Notes under the pieces: generated by a model
What the model was told of the DNA's origin: nothing
What the model saw: the letters and a program-made list of their open reading frames with translations, nothing else
Databases searched by the model: none
Shown: one piece after another, positions 1 through 5,635 of the stretch
Layout of the letters: each line of letters opens with the position of its first letter
Numbering within the stretch: position 1 is the first letter of the stretch
Position numbers and translations under genes: made by a program
Assembly: GCA_937960755.1 (NCBI GenBank)
Contig: CALGOL010000099.1
Location: 1-7,001 of the forward strand
From: an uncultured Azospirillum sp.
GTDB taxonomy: Bacteria; Pseudomonadota; Alphaproteobacteria; Azospirillales; Azospirillaceae
Direction of reading: 5' to 3'
DNA length: 7,001 nt

Positions 1-512
1 ACCGGGTTGCCGACGCGGGCCAGCTTGGCTTCGCCGCCCTTGCCCAGCTTGGCGACGCTGGGGAACGCGGTGGCGATGACCTTGGCCCCGGCCGACAACA
101 TGCCGTTGGCCCGGCCCAGCACGGCGTTTTGTTCGTGAATGACCACCGGGACTTGCGCCCCCGCCGCCGCCATCACCGCCGGCACGGAAGGATAGCCGCC
201 GAAGCCCACCACCGCGGCCGGGCGCATGCGACGCATCATGGCGTTGGCCTGCATCAGCCCGCGGCCCATAATCAGGCCGGCCTTGAGCTTGCCCCAAATC
301 CCCTTGCCGGGCGACGCCGCGGAAATGCGGTGGGTCGGCACGGCCGACAAATCGCCGCCGAAGGCTTGGCCGCGGGAATCGGTCACCAACTCGACATCCC
401 AGCCGCGGGCCAGCAGTTCGCGCGCCAAGGCTTCCGCCGGGAAGACGTGGCCGCCGGTGCCGCCAGCCGCAAGTAGTATGAGATTCAGAGTCCGAGTCTT
501 ATTAGTTGTCAT
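1..512 (-). CDS. murG: MurG, undecaprenyl-PP-MurNAc-pentapeptide GlcNAc transferase, 3' partial
   Basis: Membrane-associated GT-B glycosyltransferase (EC 2.4.1.227) that adds GlcNAc from UDP-GlcNAc to lipid I, giving lipid II on the cytoplasmic face. The first 170 residues of a usual 350-370 are visible, which is nearly the whole N-terminal lipid-I-binding domain. The UDP-GlcNAc-binding C-terminal domain lies outside the window. Motifs from my own reading of the minus strand: LAAGGTGGHVFPA (14-26) with the glycine loop, VGFGGYPSVPA (102-112), HEQNAVLGRAN (126-136), and VGNP (167-170) at the edge. The ATG at 512 is the first possible start after ftsW. The in-frame codon five positions upstream is the ftsW TAA itself, and the next ATG is residue 82. 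The first 14 codons are unusually AT-rich. murG begins 12 bases after ftsW, and murC would be expected next in many dcw clusters. Confidence 0.96.
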   Translation of the reverse strand, partial: MTTNKTRTLNLILLAAGGTGGHVFPAEALARELLARGWDVELVTDSRGQAFGGDLSAVPTHRISAASPGKGIWGKLKAGLIMGRGLMQANAMMRRMRPAAVVGFGGYPSVPAVMAAAGAQVPVVIHEQNAVLGRANGMLSAGAKVIATAFPSVAKLGKGGEAKLARVGNP

Positions 513-521
513 CGCCGCCCG

Positions 522-526
522 CCCTT
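522..526 (-). promoter_or_regulatory. Modest ribosome binding site of murG
   Basis: AAGGG on the coding strand, 9 bases before the murG ATG at 512 and overlapping the ftsW TAA stop (527-525). It is a weaker match than the ftsW site. The rest of the 12-base gap is a GC-only run with no better candidate. The AT-rich codons that follow the ATG may compensate by keeping the start site open. Confidence 0.45.
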
Positions 527-1646
527 ATTCCGTCGGCCCGAATCGCTTGCGCGTCAGCGCCAGCGCCAAGCCCATGCCGAACCCGAGCGCCAGCAACGAC
601 GAGCCGCCGTAGCTGATGAAGGGCAAGGTCATGCCCTTTGTCGGGATGAGGTGCAGCGAGGAGCCCATGTTCACCATGGCCTGCAACGCCACCTGCATCA
701 TCAAGCCGGACACCGCCAGCATGACGAACAGGTTGTTTTCATTGAACACGCGGGAGAAGCCGCGCAGCACGATGAACAAGAACAGCACAATCAGGAACAG
801 GCAGAAAATCAGCCCGAACTCTTCCCCCGCCACCGAAAAGATAAAGTCGGCGTGGGCGTCGGGCAGGCCGAACTTAACCGTCCCCTGTCCCGGCCCGGTC
901 CCCAAAGCGCCGCCGTTGGCGAACGCCTCCATCGACCGGGTGATCTGGAAGGTGTCGCCGGCTTCCGGGTCAAGGAAGCGGTCGATGCGGCTTTTGACGT
1001 GCGGCAGCAGGTGATAGGCGCCGACGATGCCGGCGATCCCCAGCAGGCCCAAAATCACCACCAGAATAATGTTGAGCCCGGCGATGAAGAATTGGGTGAA
1101 CCAAACCGCGGTCACAACGAACCACATGCCGACGTCGGGTTGCAGCAGCAGCAGGCCCGCGGTGACGCCGTAAGCGAAGATCGACACGGTGACGCCGGGA
1201 AAGCCGGGGTTGGTCTTCGATAAGGAGAACAGCCACGCCGCCACCACGGCGAAGGCCGGCTTGACGAATTCCGACGGCTGCAACGACAGCCCGGGCAGAT
1301 GAATCCAGCGCTTGGCGCCCTTGATCTCGACGCCGATGACCATGGTCAGCGCCACCAACACCAGCGAGACCAGGAACATCGCCAAAGCGGCGCGCCGGGC
1401 GCCGCGCAGCGTCAGCAGCGACACCCCCAGCATGATCGCCACCGACGGAATCAGCATCATCGCGTGGCGTTCGACGAAGTGGAAGCTGTTGTCGATGCCG
1501 ATGCGCACCGCCACCGGCGGGCTGGCGGCGGCGATCAGCACCGTTCCCACCAGCATCAGCAGCGCCAAGGCGGCCAACTGCACGCGGTCGACCGTCCACC
1601 ACCAGCGCCCGAAAACCGATTGGTCCGTCCGATCAAAGGTAATCAT
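525..1646 (-). CDS. ftsW: FtsW, septal peptidoglycan glycosyltransferase (SEDS family)
   Basis: Polytopic inner-membrane SEDS protein that polymerises lipid II at the division site with its partner transpeptidase FtsI/PBP3. 373 residues. A short cytoplasmic N-terminus containing GRWWWTVDR (13-21) leads into a strongly hydrophobic protein with about ten helices. Motifs: GAKRWI (110-115), LQPSEFVKP (122-130), LLLLQPDVG (165-173), GGALGTGPGQG (245-255), AHADFIFSVAGEEFG (264-278), and GMTLPFISYGGSS (338-350). Asp267 in ADFIF matches the aspartate taken as catalytic in SEDS enzymes. Many homologues have Thr where Ala266 stands. FtsW is preferred over its paralogue RodA because the gene sits between murD and murG, the standard ftsW position in dcw clusters. 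The ATG overlaps the murD stop (ATGA), and GGAGGGG lies just ahead. Confidence 0.95.
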   Translation of the reverse strand: MITFDRTDQSVFGRWWWTVDRVQLAALALLMLVGTVLIAAASPPVAVRIGIDNSFHFVERHAMMLIPSVAIMLGVSLLTLRGARRAALAMFLVSLVLVALTMVIGVEIKGAKRWIHLPGLSLQPSEFVKPAFAVVAAWLFSLSKTNPGFPGVTVSIFAYGVTAGLLLLQPDVGMWFVVTAVWFTQFFIAGLNIILVVILGLLGIAGIVGAYHLLPHVKSRIDRFLDPEAGDTFQITRSMEAFANGGALGTGPGQGTVKFGLPDAHADFIFSVAGEEFGLIFCLFLIVLFLFIVLRGFSRVFNENNLFVMLAVSGLMMQVALQAMVNMGSSLHLIPTKGMTLPFISYGGSSLLALGFGMGLALALTRKRFGPTE

Positions 1647-3058
1647 GCGGCCCCTCCATCGGTGGCCCGTCCATTGGGGGACGCGGCAAGCTTGGCGACG
1701 GCGTCGATAAAGGCTTCCCCACGCTTTTCAAAATTGGCGAACTGGTCCCACGAGGCGCAGGCCGGCGACAGCAGCACCGCCGCCCCCGACAGCCGGTCGG
1801 CGAACGCCGCCGCCGCCGCCGCCTCCACCGCTTTATCCAAGGTTCCGCAGCGCTCAAAGCCGAGGCCGCGGGCTTCCAGCCACTGGGCGAAACGCTCGGT
1901 CGCTTCGCCGATCAAGAAGGCGCGGCGCACGCGGGGCAGGTAGTCTTCCAACCCGTCCAGCCCGGTTTCCTTGGCCTGGCCGCCAAGAATCCAATAGATC
2001 GGCTCATAGGTCGCCAGCGCCTTGGCGGCAGCGTCGGCGTTGGTCGCCTTGCTGTCGTTGACGAAGCGCACGCCGTTCACCACGCCAACGGACTGTTGCC
2101 GGTGCGCAAGGCCGGGAAAGCTCGCCATCGCTTCGGCGATCACCGGGCGCGGAACCCGCAGCGCGCGGGCGGCGGCGTAGGCCGCGGCGGCGTTCTGGCG
2201 GTTGTGCGTCCCCAGCAGATTGGGCGCTTTGGTCAGATCGAGGACCGCTTCGGCCAGCCCGCGGGTGTCGTCAATCAACTGGTCGCCGTCGACGTAAACC
2301 CCGCCCGGCGCCTTGCGTTCGGCGGAAATCGGCCACAGCCGTTGATGGCCGGCCATCATCAACTCGCCGCACAGCGCCCGGCAATGTTCGTCGTCGATGC
2401 CGATGATGGCGGTGTGGGCGCCCGACTGGCCGGCGAAAATCTGTTTCTTGGCGGCGATATAGCCCGCCATGCCGCCGTGTCGGTCGAGATGGTCCGGCGT
2501 GATGTTGAGCAGCACGGCGGCGGCGTGGGTGACGGAGCGGGTCAGCTCAAGCTGATAGCTTGACAGCTCCAGCACATAGACGCCGCGGGCGCCCAATTGG
2601 TCGAAGGTCAACACCGGCGTGCCGAGATTGCCGCCGACCTGGGTCTGGCGCTTGTCGGTTTCTAAAATATGACCGATCAAAGCGGTGGTGGTGGACTTGC
2701 CGTTGGTGCCGGTGATTCCAACATATTGGGCGCAGGGCGCGGCGCGGCCCAACAAATCCACGTCGCAAACAAGGGTTAACCCCGCCGCCCTGGCGCGCTC
2801 CGCCACCGGGTGGGGCTTAGGATGCGTGTGCGCGATGCCGGGCGACCAGACGACGGTCGCGACCGTGGATAGGTCGGTTGCGCCCAAATCGACCAGCGGA
2901 ATCCCGTCGGCCGCCGCGGCTTCTCGGGCGGCTGGCCCGTCGTCCCACGCCAAGACCTCAGCGCCCGCCTGAAGCAGCGCGCATGCGGACGCGCGGCCGG
3001 ATTTCCCCAGCCCCATCACCGCAACCCGCTGTCCCTTCAGGAAGGAAAGGTCGATCAT
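1643..3058 (-). CDS. murD: MurD, UDP-MurNAc-L-alanine:D-glutamate ligase
   Basis: Cytoplasmic ATP-dependent ligase (EC 6.3.2.9) that adds D-glutamate to UDP-MurNAc-L-Ala, the step before MurE. 471 residues, somewhat longer than the 438 of E. coli. N-terminal Rossmann-like domain: VAVMGLGKSGRAS (12-24), then WSPGI (71-75). ATPase domain: P-loop GITGTNGKST (114-123), ELSSYQL (164-170), NITPDHLDRHGG (185-196), and AAKKQIFAG with Lys204 as the probable carbamylated lysine. C-terminal part: GTHNRQNAAAA (283-293), FPGLAHRQQ (314-322), NDSKATN (334-340), SPACASWDQF (431-440). An alanine run at about 413-418 comes from a GCG-type triplet run. The ATG is chosen from family length and AAAGGA upstream. 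The gene starts 14 bases after mraY, and its TGA overlaps the ftsW ATG by four bases. Confidence 0.97.
   Translation of the reverse strand: MIDLSFLKGQRVAVMGLGKSGRASACALLQAGAEVLAWDDGPAAREAAAADGIPLVDLGATDLSTVATVVWSPGIAHTHPKPHPVAERARAAGLTLVCDVDLLGRAAPCAQYVGITGTNGKSTTTALIGHILETDKRQTQVGGNLGTPVLTFDQLGARGVYVLELSSYQLELTRSVTHAAAVLLNITPDHLDRHGGMAGYIAAKKQIFAGQSGAHTAIIGIDDEHCRALCGELMMAGHQRLWPISAERKAPGGVYVDGDQLIDDTRGLAEAVLDLTKAPNLLGTHNRQNAAAAYAAARALRVPRPVIAEAMASFPGLAHRQQSVGVVNGVRFVNDSKATNADAAAKALATYEPIYWILGGQAKETGLDGLEDYLPRVRRAFLIGEATERFAQWLEARGLGFERCGTLDKAVEAAAAAAFADRLSGAAVLLSPACASWDQFANFEKRGEAFIDAVAKLAASPNGRATDGGAA
1651..1657 (-). promoter_or_regulatory. Strong ribosome binding site of ftsW
   Basis: GGAGGGG on the coding strand, within the last codons of murD. 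Its GGAGG core is 6 bases from the ftsW ATG at 1646. It is the closest match to the anti-Shine-Dalgarno sequence of the five start sites in the window, and it fixes the start at the ATGA overlap. FtsW may therefore be initiated efficiently in its own right as well as by coupling to murD. Confidence 0.7.
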
Positions 3059-3068
3059 CCGTCGTTAA

Positions 3069-3074
3069 TCCTTT
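3069..3074 (-). promoter_or_regulatory. Ribosome binding site of murD
   Basis: AAAGGA on the coding strand, 10 bases before the murD ATG at 3058 and overlapping the mraY TAA stop (3075-3073). The spacing is slightly long but usable. It supports the ATG at 3058, as does the MurD N-terminus that begins a few residues before the nucleotide-binding glycine motif. Confidence 0.55.
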
Positions 3075-4158
3075 AGCGCAGCTTCAAGGTGGAAAGGCCG
3101 ACCAGCGCCAAAATCACGGCGATGATCCAAAAACGGATGACCACGGTGGGCTCCGCCCAGCCCTTCTTTTCAAAGTGATGGTGCAGCGGGGCCATGCGGA
3201 ACACCCGCTTGCCGGTCAGCTTGAACGACGCCACCTGGACGATCACCGACACGGTTTCCAAGACGAACAGCCCGCCGATGATGGCGAGCACGATTTCATG
3301 CTTGGTGACGACGGAGATGGCGCCCAAAGCGCCGCCCAGCGAGAGCGAGCCGGTGTCGCCCATGAACACCATGGCCGGCGGCGCGTTGAACCACAAAAAG
3401 CCAAGCCCGGCGCCGATCAAAGCGCCGCAGAACACCGACAATTCGCCGGCGCCCGCGACATGGGGGATTTGCAGATAGCCGGCGAAGATGGCGTTGCCGG
3501 TCAGATAAGCGATCAGCGCGAAGCAGCCCGCCGCGATCATCGTCGGCACGATGGCCAGCCCGTCCAGCCCATCGGTCAGATTGACCGAGTTGGAGGCGCC
3601 GACGATCACCAGCGCCGCGAACGGCAGGAAGAACCAGCCAAGATCAATGAAGAAGTCTTTCAAGAACGGCACGGCGACCGAGGTCATATGCTGCGCCGGG
3701 GCGATATACATCACCGCCAGCGTCGCGGCGATGGCGATGCCGAACTGAAAAATCAGCTTGGCGCGCCCCGACATGCCCTTGGTGTTGCGCTTGGTCAGCT
3801 TCAGGTAATCGTCTTGAAAGCCGATCAGACCGTAACCGATGGTGACGCCCAGCACGACCCAGGTGTAGCCGTTCTTCACGTCCATCCAAAGAATGGTCGA
3901 GATCGACACGGCGATCAGGATCATCAGCCCGCCCATGGTGGGCGTGCCTTTCTTCTTGAAATGGGTTTCCGGCCCGTCGCTGCGGATCGGCTGGCCTTCC
4001 CCCTGCTTGCTCTTCAACCACGCGATCAGGCGGGGAAAGAAGACGAAGCTGATGACCAGCGCCGTCATCACCGCGCCGCCCATGCGGAACGTCAGGTATT
4101 TGAAGAGGTTGAACGGCTGAAACATGTCAGCCAAGGGGAAGAGCAGATTATAGAGCAT
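3073..4158 (-). CDS. mraY: MraY, phospho-N-acetylmuramoyl-pentapeptide transferase
   Basis: Integral membrane enzyme (EC 2.7.8.13) that transfers phospho-MurNAc-pentapeptide from UDP to undecaprenyl phosphate, forming lipid I on the inner face of the membrane. It has 361 residues, against 360 in E. coli. It is hydrophobic throughout, with the many membrane helices expected (ten in the family). Motifs: KKGTPTMGG (69-77), FQDDYLK with the Asp pair 116-117, NLTDGLDGLA (193-202), FMGDTGSLSLGG with Asp268, and PLHHHFEKKGW (324-334). These carry the conserved Asp residues and the histidine loop. The frame stays open upstream to 4428, but that extension lies inside murF and is Arg/Trp/Ala-rich nonsense. 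The start is set at ATG 4158 because the protein then begins MLYNLLFPL as in the family and GAGG lies 8 bases ahead. The gene starts 10 bases after murF and ends 14 bases before murD. Confidence 0.97.
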   Translation of the reverse strand: MLYNLLFPLADMFQPFNLFKYLTFRMGGAVMTALVISFVFFPRLIAWLKSKQGEGQPIRSDGPETHFKKKGTPTMGGLMILIAVSISTILWMDVKNGYTWVVLGVTIGYGLIGFQDDYLKLTKRNTKGMSGRAKLIFQFGIAIAATLAVMYIAPAQHMTSVAVPFLKDFFIDLGWFFLPFAALVIVGASNSVNLTDGLDGLAIVPTMIAAGCFALIAYLTGNAIFAGYLQIPHVAGAGELSVFCGALIGAGLGFLWFNAPPAMVFMGDTGSLSLGGALGAISVVTKHEIVLAIIGGLFVLETVSVIVQVASFKLTGKRVFRMAPLHHHFEKKGWAEPTVVIRFWIIAVILALVGLSTLKLR

Positions 4159-4166
4159 CGTTCGCG

Positions 4167-4170
4167 CCTC
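4167..4170 (-). promoter_or_regulatory. Ribosome binding site of mraY (decides the start)
   Basis: GAGG on the coding strand, 8 bases before the mraY ATG at 4158 and sharing bases with the murF TGA stop (4171-4169). It favours the 361-residue MraY over the longer in-frame reading that runs back into murF. Ribosomes ending murF would stop directly on this site, so coupled translation is likely. Confidence 0.6.
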
Positions 4171-5635
4171 AGCCCCCCGCCGCCAGAAGACCGGGGGCGG
4201 GCTGCGCCGCTTCGTCTTGCCGCACGTCGAGCGCCAGCAGGGTTTCCACCACCGGTCCCATCTTGGTGCCGGCCGAGCCCTTGACCATCGCCACGTCGCC
4301 GGCCTTGACCATGAACGCCAGCTTGGCCGCCAGTTCGGCGCTGCTTTCGGTCCAGCCGCCGCGCATCGCCGCCGGCAGCCGGTCGTAAAGCGCCCGCATA
4401 TGCGGGCCGCAGCAGTAGACCAAGTCAATGCCGGCGCGCTTCAGCGGCTCGGCCAATTCGGCGTGCAGCCGTTCGGCGTGGTCGCCCAGTTCGCGCATGT
4501 CGCCCAGCACGGCCAGACGACGGCCGCCGGCGCCGGGGTCGATACGGCTCAACACTTCAAACGCCGCGCGCATCGCCGCAGGACTGGCGTTGTAGCTTTC
4601 GTCAATAATGGTGAAGGAGCCTTGCGCCAGATGCACCCGTTTGCGCAATCCGCGGCCCTTGACCGGCTGAAGCGACGACATTGCCCGCGCCGCGGCGCCC
4701 AGATCGCCTTCCAGCCCGCGCACCGCCAGCAAGACGGCGAGGCTGTTCAGCACATGGTGGCGGCCCGGCAACGACAGGCAATATTGCAGCCGCTCGCCCT
4801 TGATGGTGGCGGTGATCGCCGAGCAGGTGGCGTGCAGCGACAATTCGGTGATGCGGGCGTCGGCGTCCTGATGTTCGCCGAAGTTCCAAATCCGGCTCAA
4901 ACCCGCCTTTTGCGCCGCCGTCATCAAGCGGACGTACTGCGGGTTGTCGCGGTTGAGGATGGCGACGCCGGCAGGCCCCATGCCTTCAAAGATTTCCGCC
5001 TTGGCGTCGGCGATCCCTTCGATGGAGGCGAAGTATTCGATATGCACCGGCTCGATGGTCGTAATCAGCGCCACGTCGGGCGCCACTTGGCGCGACAGCG
5101 GCCCGATTTCGCCGGCGTGGTTCATGCCCAGTTCGAACACGCCGTAGCGGCAAGACGCCGGCATGCGGGCCAGCGACAGCGGCACGCCAAAGTGATTGTT
5201 GAGATTGCCCTGAGTGGCGTAGGTCGGCGCTTGCGCCGCCAAGCAATGACGCAAGGCTTCCTTGGTGGAGGTCTTGCCGACCGAGCCGGTGACGGCGGCG
5301 AAGCGCGCGGTTGAGCGCGCCCGCGACGCGCGGCCCAAATCCTCCAGCGCCTTGACGGCGTCGTTGACCAGCAGCAAGGGCGCGTTGGCGGAAATCCCGT
5401 CGGGAACGCGCGTGGTCACCGCCCCCGCCGCCCCCTTGGCCAGCGCGTCGGCGACGAAAGCCGACCCGTCGAAGTTCGGCCCGCTCAGCGCGACGAACAA
5501 GTCGCCCGGCGCCACGCTGCGGCTGTCGATGGAAACCCCGGTCGCGGTCCAAGGGGCGAGCGCGCGGCCGCCAGTGGCGGCGGGGGCTTCGGCCGCGGTC
5601 CAGACCGGCACGGAATTTTCGCTATTTTCGCTCAT
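4169..5635 (-). CDS. murF: MurF, UDP-MurNAc-tripeptide:D-Ala-D-Ala ligase
   Basis: Cytoplasmic Mur ligase that adds the D-Ala-D-Ala dipeptide to UDP-MurNAc-tripeptide (EC 6.3.2.10), the last soluble step before MraY. 488 residues, slightly longer than the roughly 450 of the E. coli enzyme because of an extended N-terminus and a C-terminal tail. N-terminal UDP-binding domain: SIDSRSVAPGDLFVAL (35-50). Central ATPase domain: VTGSVGKTSTKE (115-126), GNLNNHFGVPLS (143-154), ELGMNHAGEI (168-177), and AKAEIFEG with the probable carbamylated Lys212. C-terminal domain: IIDESYNASPAAM (343-355), LGDMRELG (377-384), KGSAGTKM (452-459). The ATG is chosen because it forms ATGA with the murE stop and has GGGAG about 8 bases upstream. 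Codons 2-7 are a perfect 9-base tandem repeat (Ser-Glu-Asn twice). The last 20 or so residues (after TLLALD) are Ala/Pro/Gly-rich and probably flexible. No key residue is missing. Confidence 0.97.
   Translation of the reverse strand: MSENSENSVPVWTAAEAPAATGGRALAPWTATGVSIDSRSVAPGDLFVALSGPNFDGSAFVADALAKGAAGAVTTRVPDGISANAPLLLVNDAVKALEDLGRASRARSTARFAAVTGSVGKTSTKEALRHCLAAQAPTYATQGNLNNHFGVPLSLARMPASCRYGVFELGMNHAGEIGPLSRQVAPDVALITTIEPVHIEYFASIEGIADAKAEIFEGMGPAGVAILNRDNPQYVRLMTAAQKAGLSRIWNFGEHQDADARITELSLHATCSAITATIKGERLQYCLSLPGRHHVLNSLAVLLAVRGLEGDLGAAARAMSSLQPVKGRGLRKRVHLAQGSFTIIDESYNASPAAMRAAFEVLSRIDPGAGGRRLAVLGDMRELGDHAERLHAELAEPLKRAGIDLVYCCGPHMRALYDRLPAAMRGGWTESSAELAAKLAFMVKAGDVAMVKGSAGTKMGPVVETLLALDVRQDEAAQPAPGLLAAGG
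5615..5632 (-). repeat. 9-bp perfect tandem duplication in murF codons 2-7
   Basis: On the coding strand AGCGAAAAT occurs twice in direct succession, immediately after the murF ATG, and encodes Ser-Glu-Asn-Ser-Glu-Asn. The unit is in frame (three codons), so a gain or loss would leave the reading frame intact. It is much more AT-rich than its surroundings, which suits a ribosome start region low in structure. It probably arose by replication slippage. No function is implied beyond that. Confidence 0.85.

Noticed and set aside
970..1602. A 210-codon alternative frame on the minus strand within ftsW
   Set aside because: It is an Arg/Gly/Ala-rich out-of-frame reading of ftsW with no hydrophobic helices or motifs. 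The ftsW frame carries all the SEDS signatures.
2878..4284. A 468-codon open frame on the plus strand, opposite mraY and parts of murD and murF
   Set aside because: Its product is a His/Arg/Gln/Asp-rich low-complexity string with no recognisable domain, and it lies opposite three genes with clear family motifs. High GC with biased third positions keeps antisense frames open, so this is a shadow.
4159..4428. An N-terminal extension of mraY of about 90 codons in the same frame
   Set aside because: The extension overlaps the end of murF and reads as Arg/Trp/Ala-rich sequence unlike any MraY. The ATG at 4158 gives the normal family length and N-terminus and has a ribosome binding site.
4217..5314. 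A 365-codon plus-strand open frame opposite murF
   Set aside because: It has the same His/Arg/Gln/Ala-rich composition as the other antisense frames and no motif. It is fully explained by the codon bias of murF.
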